64,000 nucleotides of DNA from Capsulimonadaceae bacterium (GCA_031292625.1 JARLGU010000019.1:248001-312000); one strand, 5' to 3'; shown: positions 27,682-36,975, counted from the first letter of the stretch. The notes: generated from the sequence alone by a model not told the origin. Numbers and translations are program-made.

Positions 27682-29013
27682 ATGGCAATAGAAACCTCCG
27701 ACGAAACTATGCCGGTGCAAACGGAAAAGCTGGCAAAGGCGACCGCCGACTTGGAAAGCCATTTGCGCGGCTCCAGCGGCGCAAGCAGGATGCCGCACGT
27801 GGACGGTCTCCGGGCAATCGCAATGCTGATCGTCCTATTCGGACATGGCTGGCAAGGTTTTCAATACCACATTCCGGTCAGAATATTCGGACACCAGACG
27901 GACCTTACGCAGTTCCTGCAAGTCGCCTATCTTGGCGTGCCGGGCTTTCTGGCGCTATCGGGCTTCTGCCTGTTTTATCCATACGTTGCGTGCCCCGACC
28001 GCAAAGATCCATCGCTGCTGGACTTTTGGCGAAGACGGATCAGGCGCATCATCCCGCCCTATTATGCGACACTTGCAATCTTCGGCTTAATCGCATTAAC
28101 CAACTTGCAGCCGGGCGGCCCCATGCCCATCGCCTTCATCAAACGATGGTTTCTTTGGCATCTGCCTCTGCTCCACAACCTTCGGCCTGAATATGCAGGT
28201 GCGGTTAATGCCACGATGTGGTCCATGGGCCTAGAATGGCAGCTCTACGTCTTTTTCCCAATTCTATTCGTCCTCTATAAACGGTTCAATCCGGGTTGGG
28301 TTGCATTCGTATCGTTCCTCGTAACCCTCGTCGTTCGCGAGTATGTCCGATCGTCTTGCGAGATCATGGGAAGCGGCGACGACATCAACCTCTACGTCCT
28401 GTCATACAGCGTATTTGGGAGGATATTTGACTTTTCAATTGGGATGTACATTGCCACCAAGCTTGCGAAGCGGCCTGGACACGGAGCCTTCGCAAACGTC
28501 TCGATCGTGGAGCGCGCAATGTTTGTGCTCGCAGGTCTCGCATCCGCATTTCTGCTCGTCCGAAATGCGCTGCAGATGCCCGGTTATCAAGACATTGAAA
28601 ACTTTCCAATCGAGGCTGCCTGGGCAATGTTCTTCGCGGGGCTCATCCTCTGGACGCTAAAGTTCGATATTCTACACAAGATTGTGGCTCATCCGGTTCT
28701 CGTCTTTTTAGGAGTGATTTCGTACAGCGTCTATCTGCTTCAAGGTTCGATACTCTGGCCGATTTGCGGAGCGCTTAGCCGGCATACTCACGGCGTAATC
28801 GTCCCAATGCTGCTAGAGTACGGCCTTGTTCTCCCTCTGGTCATCGGTCTAGGCTACCTCTTTCACCTGGCCTACGAACGCCCTTACATGACGAAACCTG
28901 GCACACAACCGGTGAGCGAGACGAGTCTCGAAGCCCAGCGCAACCACCGCGCATTGGTCTGCCTTGTACCGCTATTGCTCGCCGCCCTCATGGCCATCCT
29001 TTCGAGGTGCTAA
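27682..29013 (+). CDS. Acyltransferase 3 family membrane protein
   Basis: 443-aa membrane acyltransferase. MPHVDGLRAIAMLIVLFGHG (about residues 37-56) is the family start with Arg and His; ALSGFCLF and RRRIRRIIPPYYATL follow. The N-terminal extension of about 36 residues is soluble. TACAGT lies 8 nt before ATG 27682 with no convincing ribosome site, so the mRNA may be leaderless. It is clearly different from the acyltransferase just upstream, so this is not a recent duplication. Confidence 0.88.
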   Translation: MAIETSDETMPVQTEKLAKATADLESHLRGSSGASRMPHVDGLRAIAMLIVLFGHGWQGFQYHIPVRIFGHQTDLTQFLQVAYLGVPGFLALSGFCLFYPYVACPDRKDPSLLDFWRRRIRRIIPPYYATLAIFGLIALTNLQPGGPMPIAFIKRWFLWHLPLLHNLRPEYAGAVNATMWSMGLEWQLYVFFPILFVLYKRFNPGWVAFVSFLVTLVVREYVRSSCEIMGSGDDINLYVLSYSVFGRIFDFSIGMYIATKLAKRPGHGAFANVSIVERAMFVLAGLASAFLLVRNALQMPGYQDIENFPIEAAWAMFFAGLILWTLKFDILHKIVAHPVLVFLGVISYSVYLLQGSILWPICGALSRHTHGVIVPMLLEYGLVLPLVIGLGYLFHLAYERPYMTKPGTQPVSETSLEAQRNHRALVCLVPLLLAALMAILSRC

Positions 29014-29301
29014 GTCGCGTCGTACGTAGGGCCATGGATCTCATGTTCATGGCTATCATTCAAGCGCATTTGACCGGGCGGCCCGTTGCCGCGACATTCG
29101 AGGTATTTTATCAAGGTTAGGAAGCGCGCTATCCGAACGTCTTGTTGACGCCGAAGGAAACGTAAGCTCATCCTCGCGAGACGTGGATAACCCTCGTAAT
29201 TTCACGGTAGACTATAAGGGCGACTGAACTTTCTTTGCGCCTAATCAGGCAACGTCCGGCCTCCAAAAGGAATAGACTCACTCAGCATACAGCTCAGAAA
29301 T
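29014..29301. other. Intergenic region, no gene seen
   Basis: 288 bp between the second acyltransferase and the GT2 gene. It has AAAAGG about 30 nt before the GT2 start and a TATAAG, but no promoter pair or open frame that I would defend. Confidence 0.4.
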
Positions 29302-30306
29302 ATGAAAACAATCAGTATCACAACTCAGTGCTTTAACGAAGAAGAAAACGTCGAGATCCTTTACGAGCGCGTTCGGATCCAGATGGCAAAAATCGGAAAG
29401 TACAAATACGAGCACATATTCATCGATAATCACTCCACGGATCGCACGGTTGAGATCCTGAAGCGAATCGCGGCGGCCGACCCAAACGTGCGGATCATCG
29501 TCAACGCGCGCAACTTTGGTCAGATTCGCTCGCCGATGCACGCCTCGTTGCAAGCCAGGGGAGACGCCGTAATCGGCATCGTCTCGGACCTGCAAGACCC
29601 GCCTGAGATGATTCCAGACTTTATTCGCGAATGGGAGAACGGCTACCTGATGGTGCTGGCGACCAAAACAGCCAGCCACGAGCACACGCTGCTCTATTGG
29701 ATGCGAACCCAATACTATAAGATGATCAACCGCATGGCCGATGCCCCGACCTTCGAAAATGTCACCGGCTTCGGGATCTATGACAAGCGAGTTATGGACA
29801 CGGTCCGATCACTGAAGGATCCCTATCCCTATTTTCGCGGTCTCATCGCGGATCTTGGCTTTTCCTACAAGTTGATCCCATACACCCAGCCGCGAAGATC
29901 GCGGGGGGTTACGAAAAACAACTTCTACACCCTGTACGACATGGCGATGCTTGGTATCGTCAATCTCTCAAAGGTGCCGCTGCGCCTGGCGACGATGGCC
30001 GGCTTCCTGTTCTCGATCATCTCCTTCTTCGTTGCGACCGGCTACTTGCTGTACAAACTGCTGTTCTGGCACAGCTTCGACGTCGGCATCGCGCCGCTGG
30101 TAATCGGGCTGTTCTTTCTGGGATCGATACAGCTTCTGTCGCTCGGGATCCTTGGGGAGTACGTCGGCGCAATCTACACGCACGTGCGGCAGCACCCCTA
30201 TGTCATCGAGCAGGAACGGGTAAACTTTGAAAATGAGCTCGGAGCGCCGCGCCAAACTCCGATCCGCCTGAGCGAAGAACCGGCTCCGACGGGCGAAGCG
30301 CGCTAG
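29302..30306 (+). CDS. GtrB-like family 2 glycosyltransferase
   Basis: 334-aa membrane-anchored GT2 of the dolichol-phosphate-mannose-synthase / GtrB type. The N-terminus ITTQCFNEEENVEILYERV, the DxD-type SDLQDPPEMI and the C-terminal pair of transmembrane helices (about 230-290) are typical. It should transfer a sugar from a nucleotide donor to undecaprenyl phosphate, supplying the GtrA and GT87-like proteins upstream. It resembles the GT2 half of the fusion protein on the opposite strand (31326-33302). The last ~25 residues are charged and variable. Confidence 0.9.
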   Translation: MKTISITTQCFNEEENVEILYERVRIQMAKIGKYKYEHIFIDNHSTDRTVEILKRIAAADPNVRIIVNARNFGQIRSPMHASLQARGDAVIGIVSDLQDPPEMIPDFIREWENGYLMVLATKTASHEHTLLYWMRTQYYKMINRMADAPTFENVTGFGIYDKRVMDTVRSLKDPYPYFRGLIADLGFSYKLIPYTQPRRSRGVTKNNFYTLYDMAMLGIVNLSKVPLRLATMAGFLFSIISFFVATGYLLYKLLFWHSFDVGIAPLVIGLFFLGSIQLLSLGILGEYVGAIYTHVRQHPYVIEQERVNFENELGAPRQTPIRLSEEPAPTGEAR

Positions 30307-30370
30307 CACGGCCCGCACGGCGTCGTCGCGACACGGGGACGCGCCGGCAGGTGTTCTTGCGCGAAGCAAC

Positions 30371-31336
30371 CTACTTGTAGCCAACCGCTCCCAAGTTGCC
30401 CAATGCCAACGTAACCGGCAGATAGCCGGCTCGAAGGCGCTTGATGCCATTCAACAGGGCAATCTTGTTTGCCGCGGGGATTGGGAACAGTTTTACAAGA
30501 TAGTGCAAGGGATACCGGTTGAAGATTGGGAAGACACGGACGCTCTTATACCCTGCCTCGGTAAGCAACCGGCGGAAGCTGGCGGCTGAAAAGAGTTGCA
30601 GATGCTCAATGTCGAAAATCGGCGATCGAGTTTTAAGCAATTTGGCGGAAAGCGCGTCCCGGTTATGGCCAATCAGAAACAGCGCCCCGCCTTCCTTAAG
30701 CAGACCGTGAGCGTCAACGCACAGCTGCAGCGGATCGTAAACGTGCTCGATCGTTTGGAAGCACGTAATCAATATTGCCGATGAAGGTTCGAACTCCGCC
30801 GCACTGAACAGCCCCTGCCGGATAAGCGGCTTTATCCGCGGCTTCGCGGCCAGGATCGGGGCGATGGAAGGTTCGATGCCGGAGACGCCGTCGAAGCCCA
30901 GGTCGAGCAGCTTCTCCAAAAACACGCCATCTCCGCAACCGATATCGATCGCTCCGCAATTGTCCGGCAGCGTCGCCGCAACCTTGCGCGTGTACGCTCC
31001 GTAAGTTCGAGCCGCAAACTCAGCCTCTTCGCCGCTGTCGTACGCAGCCTCCTCGTAGGCGCTTGCAAGCGCCTCGATGCGCGGTGCGGGGTTTGCGTAC
31101 ACGAGATCGCAATCCGGGCAAAGAATCAGGCGGTGGTGCATATATTCGGGAAGCTTGCGCGACGCAAACGCATAGCTGTTCAGCGATGCGGCATCGATGT
31201 TGGCATCACAGAACACATCGGTTGCATCGGATGATCCGCAGATTGGACAAAGTCTGTTTAATGCATCCGGAAAGCCGGAGGAGTGCTCCGACACGGCATC
31301 CTTGGCGCGATCCGCTCCTACGGTATCATCCGGCAT
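30371..31336 (-). CDS. SAM-dependent methyltransferase with N-terminal zinc-ribbon
   Basis: 321-aa class I methyltransferase of the glycan-locus type. Two Cys pairs (CPICG ... CPDCD) form a zinc-ribbon-like start, followed by SAM motif I (GAIDIGCGDGVFLEKL) and the acidic-loop region (TCFQTIEHVYDP). It probably methylates a sugar or sugar nucleotide. ATG 31336 follows AGAGG and overlaps the end of the SDR-GT2 gene by 11 bp, so the two are translationally coupled; the longer frame from 31459 would overlap by over 130 bp. Confidence 0.87.
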   Translation of the reverse strand: MPDDTVGADRAKDAVSEHSSGFPDALNRLCPICGSSDATDVFCDANIDAASLNSYAFASRKLPEYMHHRLILCPDCDLVYANPAPRIEALASAYEEAAYDSGEEAEFAARTYGAYTRKVAATLPDNCGAIDIGCGDGVFLEKLLDLGFDGVSGIEPSIAPILAAKPRIKPLIRQGLFSAAEFEPSSAILITCFQTIEHVYDPLQLCVDAHGLLKEGGALFLIGHNRDALSAKLLKTRSPIFDIEHLQLFSAASFRRLLTEAGYKSVRVFPIFNRYPLHYLVKLFPIPAANKIALLNGIKRLRAGYLPVTLALGNLGAVGYK

Positions 31337-33302
31337 CTTGCCCTGACCTCTCCGCTGATGGCCTGACTTCGCCATCTCGTATAATTGATTTTCTGATAAA
31401 GTGCGGCCGGCGTTTGACCTCTTCAAATATCTTCGCCACGTATTCCGCGAGGACGCCAACGGCGAACATGTTAATCGAGCCGAAGAAAAGAATAAACAGC
31501 AGTTCCGTTGTCACGCCCTTTGGCGAGAGGTGAGGGTACAGCAAACGGAAGATGATTTGAACAAGCCCCAGAACCAGCGAAATGCCTAGAAGGATCGTGC
31601 CAAAAAAACTGAGCATCATCAACGGAGCGTTGCTGAACGATAGAATGCCCTTCTTAGCCCATTCGATATTTCGAGCCAGGTTATTTGTCGTACGCCCGAA
31701 CATTCGCTCCGGCCTGACGTAGTCTACTCCCGTCTGCTTGTAGCCGACGAACGCCCGGACGCCGCGAAGAAAGAGATCTCTCTCCGGAAACTGCAGGACG
31801 GCGTCGACAACGCGGCGGTCCATCAGGGAAAAGTCGCCGGCGTCGTGCGGAATACTGATATATGAAAAGCGGTCGAACAGGCGATAGAACACCTTGTATG
31901 CCACCTGCATGGCGAACGGCGCAACCCGCTTAACCCGCCTCCCGTAAACGACATCGTAGCCCTCGCGCCACTTCTCCACGAACGACTCGATCAGCTCCGG
32001 CGGATCCTGCAGATCGCCATCCATCAGGACGCAAGCATTCTTTGTCGAGATCTCCATCCCGCTCTTAAAGGCGGATTGCGAGCCAAAGTTCCGCGAGTGC
32101 GAGACCCCGATCACGCGCGGGTCGTCGCGCGTGATCGCCCGTATCACCTCTTCCGAATCGTCGGGACTATTGTCATTGACGAATACGATCTCGTACTCCA
32201 CCTTGAGCTTGTCGAAGGTTTTCTTAAGCCGGTCATACATGATCGGAATCGCCTGCCCGTCTTTGTAGCACGCGATAATCGCTGACACGCTGTGGCGCGT
32301 GTCCAGCGCAAATCTCTTCGACGCATGCATGTAGGCATCGACGTCCGGAAGGGATGAATACCACACGGCGGTAAGCTTTAGGCCTTCGCGCAGCTCGACA
32401 TGCGGCGTCCATCCGAGCTCGCGCGCCGCCCGCTCACTGTTCGCATACCAGTCGGACACGTCCCAATCGCGCGCGGGCATTGTAAACGTCGGCTCGCTAT
32501 CGATGCCAAAGACGTCCTTCGCGACATCCGCGACGTCGGCGATCGAAGTCTTCTTGCCCGTACCGATGTTGAACGACTCGCCGTAGATTTCCCGCCGCAT
32601 GGCAAGCGCGGCATCGACAAACGCTTCGCAACAATCGTCGACGTACACAAAGTCGCGAGAGATCTTTGGATTGACGAAATCGGGGTATTCGCCTTGCAGG
32701 CCTTTGCGTACGACCGCCGGAACGAGACGGGAGGCGTCTTCTAGCGGCCCGTAAATCGAATAGAGGCGCAGGTTCATGCCAGGAAAGCCAAACCGCCGGC
32801 CGTAGTATCGCAGGAGATTCGCGCAGGCGACCTTGGACACCGCATAATCGCTATTGGGCAACGGCTCGTCGGACTCGAGCGGTCCGGCTGCCGCGTCGCC
32901 ATACTCCGAAGAGCTTCCCGCGTGGACGTAGGCGGAGACGCCGCGTTCGTACAGCTTTCTGACAATTCGCTCGGTCAGGTTGAAGTTCGTCTGGTAAATC
33001 AGCGAAACATCCGTCTGGAACGAATAGGCGCCGTATGCGACGCAGTTGAATACGGTGCGCGGCTTGACCGTGTTCAGAAGTTCTTCCAGGTTTGATTCGA
33101 CAAGGAGATCGACAGCCCGCACATTTTCCGCCGGCAGGCCGGTCAAGCGCCACGTTGGAATGTGGCTCGACGTACCGATGACATCGGGACGATGCTTTAG
33201 CAGAGTTCGCAGGAGGTTCGCACCGATAAACCCGCTCGCGCCAAGTACCAGGATAGGGCCTTGAAGCCGCATCACTTTGAAACTAAATGATTCGTCCGTC
33301 AT
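31326..33302 (-). CDS. SDR epimerase-GT2 glycosyltransferase fusion
   Basis: 658-aa two-domain protein. Residues about 12-325 are an extended SDR sugar epimerase (NAD motif VLGASGFIGAN, SSSEYG, catalytic YAVSK). Residues about 340-575 are a DPM/GtrB-like GT2 (SAIIACYKDGQAIPIMY, MDGDLQDPPELIESF), followed by two transmembrane helices. One chain could therefore make a nucleotide sugar and transfer it to a lipid carrier. Start ATG 33302 overlaps the upstream transketolase stop by 4 bp (ATGA). It is not a frameshift artefact, since the reading frame is continuous through the joint. Confidence 0.9.
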   Translation of the reverse strand: MTDESFSFKVMRLQGPILVLGASGFIGANLLRTLLKHRPDVIGTSSHIPTWRLTGLPAENVRAVDLLVESNLEELLNTVKPRTVFNCVAYGAYSFQTDVSLIYQTNFNLTERIVRKLYERGVSAYVHAGSSSEYGDAAAGPLESDEPLPNSDYAVSKVACANLLRYYGRRFGFPGMNLRLYSIYGPLEDASRLVPAVVRKGLQGEYPDFVNPKISRDFVYVDDCCEAFVDAALAMRREIYGESFNIGTGKKTSIADVADVAKDVFGIDSEPTFTMPARDWDVSDWYANSERAARELGWTPHVELREGLKLTAVWYSSLPDVDAYMHASKRFALDTRHSVSAIIACYKDGQAIPIMYDRLKKTFDKLKVEYEIVFVNDNSPDDSEEVIRAITRDDPRVIGVSHSRNFGSQSAFKSGMEISTKNACVLMDGDLQDPPELIESFVEKWREGYDVVYGRRVKRVAPFAMQVAYKVFYRLFDRFSYISIPHDAGDFSLMDRRVVDAVLQFPERDLFLRGVRAFVGYKQTGVDYVRPERMFGRTTNNLARNIEWAKKGILSFSNAPLMMLSFFGTILLGISLVLGLVQIIFRLLYPHLSPKGVTTELLFILFFGSINMFAVGVLAEYVAKIFEEVKRRPHFIRKSIIRDGEVRPSAERSGQDAG

Positions 33303-34246
33303 AGCGCTGACGTGATCTCCCTGCGTCCGGCGCTTAGCTCGTTTGACGCTCGTTCGGCGATCTTCGCGGCAGAGATGCCATATCTATCGTTCATGAACTG
33401 CTGTCCCCCGGTGCGGCCGTCCGGCAAGCGGTCGATACCGCAGCGCACGACCCGGCATGCTATTCCGTGCCCGGCGACGACCTCGCAGACCAAAGAGCCC
33501 AAGCCGCCCGTCACATAGTGCGTTTCCGCGGTCACGGCAAGCGGAAACTTCCCGAGCATCTTTGCAAGGTCCGAAATCGGCGGCGGCGACACGCTAGCGA
33601 CGACGGCGACCGTAGCGCTGACGCCCTGCGATTGCAGAATATCGGCGGCGCCGCAGGCCTCCAAAGCGGCATTCCCCATCGCAAGCAGGAGAATGTCCGC
33701 GCCGTCGCGCACAACGTTCAGGCGTCCCACGTCGAAGCGGCCGTTGAGTCCCGGCACGCGGTTCACGTCATCGCGCCCAAGCCGGTAGTACACGGGGCCG
33801 GGCATGTTGTACGTCGCGTTCAGAGCGGTCGTCGTCTGCTCAAAATCTGCTGGGCAGATAATATTCATGCCGGGCTGCAATCTGAGCGCCCCAACATCTT
33901 CAAGCCCGTAGTGGGTCGCACCGTTCGTGCTGTAATCCATTCCCGCGCCGACCCCCGCGATGCGAACGGGCAACGCGTGCATAACCGGCCCGTTGCGCAG
34001 CGCTTCGTAGGGGCGCAGAATCGCAAATGGGATGATCGAGTACAGAAACGGCAAGTAGCCCGATTCCGCCAAGCCAGTCGCCAGACCGAGCATGTTCTGC
34101 TCGGAAACGCCGACGTTGAAGAACCGGTCCGGGAACTCCTCAACGAACGGCTCCACGGTCAAATATCCCAGGTCCGCGGTGAGCAAGAGGATCTTCGGAT
34201 CCTTCCGCGCCAGTTCCACCAATGCGAGAACAAATGCTTTTCTCAT
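33299..34246 (-). CDS. Transketolase-like, C-terminal subunit
   Basis: 315-aa protein holding the pyrimidine-binding and C-terminal domains of a transketolase split in two. The region NVGVSEQNMLGLATGLAESG carries the Glu that activates ThDP. It starts with ATG 34246, overlapping the N-subunit stop by 4 bp. Its partner is the gene at 34243-35109. Split transketolases occur in central metabolism in some bacteria, but here the pair heads an operon with SDR-GT2 and methyltransferase genes, pointing to sugar synthesis for the surface glycan. Confidence 0.9.
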   Translation of the reverse strand: MRKAFVLALVELARKDPKILLLTADLGYLTVEPFVEEFPDRFFNVGVSEQNMLGLATGLAESGYLPFLYSIIPFAILRPYEALRNGPVMHALPVRIAGVGAGMDYSTNGATHYGLEDVGALRLQPGMNIICPADFEQTTTALNATYNMPGPVYYRLGRDDVNRVPGLNGRFDVGRLNVVRDGADILLLAMGNAALEACGAADILQSQGVSATVAVVASVSPPPISDLAKMLGKFPLAVTAETHYVTGGLGSLVCEVVAGHGIACRVVRCGIDRLPDGRTGGQQFMNDRYGISAAKIAERASNELSAGRREITSAL

Positions 34247-35109
34247 GAGGGCTCGCCTACCTGCTCCAGCGCGGACGCGTATTCACTGTCCGACATCGGC
34301 CAGTAATGCCACTTAACCATCCGCTCCATAAAGTCGACGCCCTTACCCGCCACGGTACGCGCGACGATCACGTGCGGCCGGCCTTTGGCCGTAAAGTCGA
34401 TGGAGTTCAAAGCCTGAAGGATCTCTTTGTGGTTATGGCCATCCACCTCGATCGCTTCCCAACCGAACGCCGACCAGCGGCTCGCGAGAGGCGAAAGGTC
34501 GAGGACATCCTTCGTGTAGCCAAGCGCCTGCTGACCGTTTGCATCCACAATTGCAACAAGCTTTCCCAGGTCGTGGTGCGCGGCGAACATGACGGCTTCC
34601 CACGTGGATCCTTCGTTGCACTCAGCATCGCTGAGCAGAGCGAACACGCGCCGGTCAGAGGCCTCAAGGGTGGCGGCAAGAGCAGCGCCCGCCGCGTAGG
34701 AAAGCCCCTGGCCCAGCGATCCCGTGCTAAAATCGACGCCAGGCAAGCGGTTTTCGGGATGGACGCCTAATAGCGTATCGTCCGCGCAATACGTATTCAG
34801 CTCAGCGCCGGAAACCCATCCGCGAAGATTGAGCGCAGAGTACAGTGCAAGAGAGGCGTGGCCTTTAGAAAGCACAAACCGGTCGCGTTCGGGGCTGGCA
34901 GGATCGTCGATGCGAAGAAATCGGCAATAAAGCACGGCTAACAGATCGACAACCGAGAGGCTGGAACCGATATGGCCAACGTGCGCCCGTTTCGCTTGCT
35001 GCAGCACGGTCCGCCGCATTCTGGTCGCGAAGTCCGCAACATCGCCGCATCGCTCATCCTCAACCGGGTTCGTCCCTGATGGCCCTGTTTCGGCATTCAT
35101 GGAACTCAT
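34243..35109 (-). CDS. Transketolase-like, N-terminal subunit
   Basis: 288-aa ThDP pyrophosphate-binding half of the split transketolase. It has the SKGHASLALYSAL region and SDAECNEGSTWEA, where the usual GDG is SDA although the metal-binding Asp remains. GGAGGGA four bases before ATG 35109 makes this start clear, rather than the ATG at 35136. It heads a tightly overlapping four-gene operon ending with the methyltransferase. Confidence 0.9.
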   Translation of the reverse strand: MSSMNAETGPSGTNPVEDERCGDVADFATRMRRTVLQQAKRAHVGHIGSSLSVVDLLAVLYCRFLRIDDPASPERDRFVLSKGHASLALYSALNLRGWVSGAELNTYCADDTLLGVHPENRLPGVDFSTGSLGQGLSYAAGAALAATLEASDRRVFALLSDAECNEGSTWEAVMFAAHHDLGKLVAIVDANGQQALGYTKDVLDLSPLASRWSAFGWEAIEVDGHNHKEILQALNSIDFTAKGRPHVIVARTVAGKGVDFMERMVKWHYWPMSDSEYASALEQVGEPS

Positions 35110-35258
35110 GGTCTCCCTCCGCGCTAATCGGGGCATATGATCGCGCGATCCCGGCGGAACGTCTTCATCGCGCGACGCATAGTCAGCCTCGCGGGCGAAT
35201 GGACGGCTCCCTTGCCGGTGTGCCAGGCTTCCATCTCAAAGCCGTCGCACGCTTCTTC

Positions 35259-35264
35259 ATTATA
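35259..35264 (-). promoter_or_regulatory. Possible -10 for the transketolase operon
   Basis: TATAAT on the minus strand, about 150 nt before the transketolase start; no good -35 is seen. It lies in the 300-bp divergent gap to the TrpG/PabA gene, which otherwise shows no gene. Confidence 0.35.
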
Positions 35265-35409
35265 CATCCCATGCAGCTTATTGCGCTCAATTTGCCGGCG
35301 TCCCGCCAGGGCTGTTTACATTGAAGTCCGCCGGCGAAGTCCGTAAGTCGCCGATCCCCGGAATCGCCCTCGCGCCCCACCCGCTTCCTCCAGCGGGTAT
35401 CATAGCTGC

Positions 35410-35982
35410 ATGAGCACGCGTGTACTCGTTATCGACAATTACGACTCGTTCACCTATAACCTCGTCCAGTATCTCGGCGAGCTGGGCGCGCGGGTCGACA
35501 TTATCCGCAACGACGATGAGACCGTCGAGCAGATCGCGGACCGCAAGGCGGATAAGATCGTCATCTCCCCGGGGCCGTGTACGCCTAACGAGGCAGGGGT
35601 GTCGGTCGACGTCATCCGGCAGCTCGGCGCACAGACGCCGATCCTCGGGGTCTGCCTGGGGCATCAGGCGATCGGGGCGGCCTTTGGAGGCCACATCGTG
35701 CGAGCGCCGGTGCTGATGCACGGGAAGACGTCGAAGATCAATCACCATGGCGAAGGGGTCTTTCGCGGCTTGCCGACGCCGCTGGATGCGACCCGCTACC
35801 ATTCCCTGATCATCGAAGCCGAGACCATGCCCGCCGACCTGCACGTCACCGCGACCACCGACGATGGGATCGTGATGGGAGTCCGGCACAAGACGCTGCC
35901 GATCGAAGGAGTTCAGTTTCACCCCGAATCCGTCCTGACGACGGCCGGGATGGCGATGCTCAAGAACTTCCTCGACAACTAG
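35410..35982 (+). CDS. Glutamine amidotransferase TrpG/PabA
   Basis: 190-aa class I glutamine amidotransferase, component II of anthranilate or aminodeoxychorismate synthase, feeding ammonia for tryptophan or folate synthesis. The nucleophile is C82 in GVCLGHQA and the rest of the triad is H171 and E173 (FHPES). The start VLVIDNYDSFTYNLVQYL is typical. The partner TrpE/PabB is not nearby, so TrpG and PabA cannot be separated. TATCAT ends 6 nt before the ATG and no ribosome site is present, so the mRNA is probably leaderless. Confidence 0.95.
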   Translation: MSTRVLVIDNYDSFTYNLVQYLGELGARVDIIRNDDETVEQIADRKADKIVISPGPCTPNEAGVSVDVIRQLGAQTPILGVCLGHQAIGAAFGGHIVRAPVLMHGKTSKINHHGEGVFRGLPTPLDATRYHSLIIEAETMPADLHVTATTDDGIVMGVRHKTLPIEGVQFHPESVLTTAGMAMLKNFLDN

Positions 35983-36013
35983 CGTTGTAGGCTGGCGAAG
36001 GAGCCCTTCATCC

Positions 36014-36652
36014 ATGTTAAAGGCGATTGTTCTAAGCGCCGAAAACGATCCGGCGCCCCTGATCGATATTCTTGAGGAGGGGCGGCTGTTTGAAATCGAG
36101 CAAGGGATCGATCCCGAAACGCTGCTCGCCGATCCTGAAGCATCGTTCGACTACGACCTGTTTATCATCGACGGCCGCCCGCCCGTGGTTTCGCACGGAG
36201 CCCAACTCAATTTCGACCATTCGCTCGCGAGCGGCGCAGGTTTGCTGCTCATCCGGGCGGCAACAGACCCGGCGCGGCCGTGGCCGCTGATTGAACGGCT
36301 TGCAATCTGGTTGCGCGACGGCGTTACTCAGGCGTCGGTCCATCAGCGCATCCAATTCCTGGACCACTACCATCCGGTTACGCGCGGCCTTCGCGACTTC
36401 GAGATCGACGACTTCCCGGTCAAAGCGCTGGAAATCCCCCACCCCGCCGTCCACCAGATTCTCGCGACCGCATCCCCCTGCCCCACGCTCGCGACAGAGT
36501 GGATCGCGAATCCGGCATTCATCTCGACCAGCCACGGCCGGGGACGCGTCTTCCACAGCATGCTGAACGCGGACGCTCCCGGAGAGCCCATTCGCCGCAC
36601 GCTCGCCCGGGCAGCCGAATGGGCGGCGACGGGAAACGTGCTGGATTTCTAA
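36014..36652 (+). CDS. ThuA-like domain protein
   Basis: 212-aa protein with a flavodoxin/amidotransferase-like fold of the ThuA type. YDLFIIDGRPPVVSHGAQ, GLLLIRAA and the ending GRGRVFHSMLNAD (the pattern often written G.GRvFy..LGH) support this. ThuA-like proteins are tied to sugar use, but their reaction is mostly unknown. AAGGAG at 35997-36002 precedes ATG 36014, 31 bp after the amidotransferase gene, so the two are probably one transcript. The dispersed repeat copy A follows it. Confidence 0.75.
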   Translation: MLKAIVLSAENDPAPLIDILEEGRLFEIEQGIDPETLLADPEASFDYDLFIIDGRPPVVSHGAQLNFDHSLASGAGLLLIRAATDPARPWPLIERLAIWLRDGVTQASVHQRIQFLDHYHPVTRGLRDFEIDDFPVKALEIPHPAVHQILATASPCPTLATEWIANPAFISTSHGRGRVFHSMLNADAPGEPIRRTLARAAEWAATGNVLDF

Positions 36653-36686
36653 CGGCCGGTTTGACTAATGGGCGTAGCGGGGACAA

Positions 36687-36975
36687 GATTCAGGACGGCT
36701 CGTGCCGCCGGGGCATTTTTTAGCCTGCGCCTCGTACACGGCGGCGATCTACGAAGCCGCGTCAACACGCATACGGTCTTTTGCCGCCATCGTCCGCCGG
36801 TCACGGACCGGTCTCGCCCGCGCCTCGTCCACGGCGGTGATTTACGATGCTTCGTCAACACGCGTACAGCGCTTTGCCGCCAACGACCGATTGCAGCTCG
36901 CATCGCGAACCGGTGAAATCGCTGCGCCGACCCTTTATCAAAAACGGCCACGGCGGCCGGGGAGCCGTCTTACAA
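36687..36975. repeat. Dispersed intergenic repeat, copy A (long form)
   Basis: Starts GATTCAGGACGGCTCG, continues GCCGCCGGGGCA then a T-run, and ends with AAAAACGGCC and GGGGAGCCGTCTTACAA. Its two ends are imperfect inverted repeats of each other (GACGGCTC plus GCCGCCGGGGC plus T-run). Inside, a unit of about 70 bp starting CGCCTCGT occurs twice, 93 bp apart (36728 and 36821). A shorter copy is at 45953-46127. It sits in a 399-bp gap between the 3' ends of convergent genes. Confidence 0.7.
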
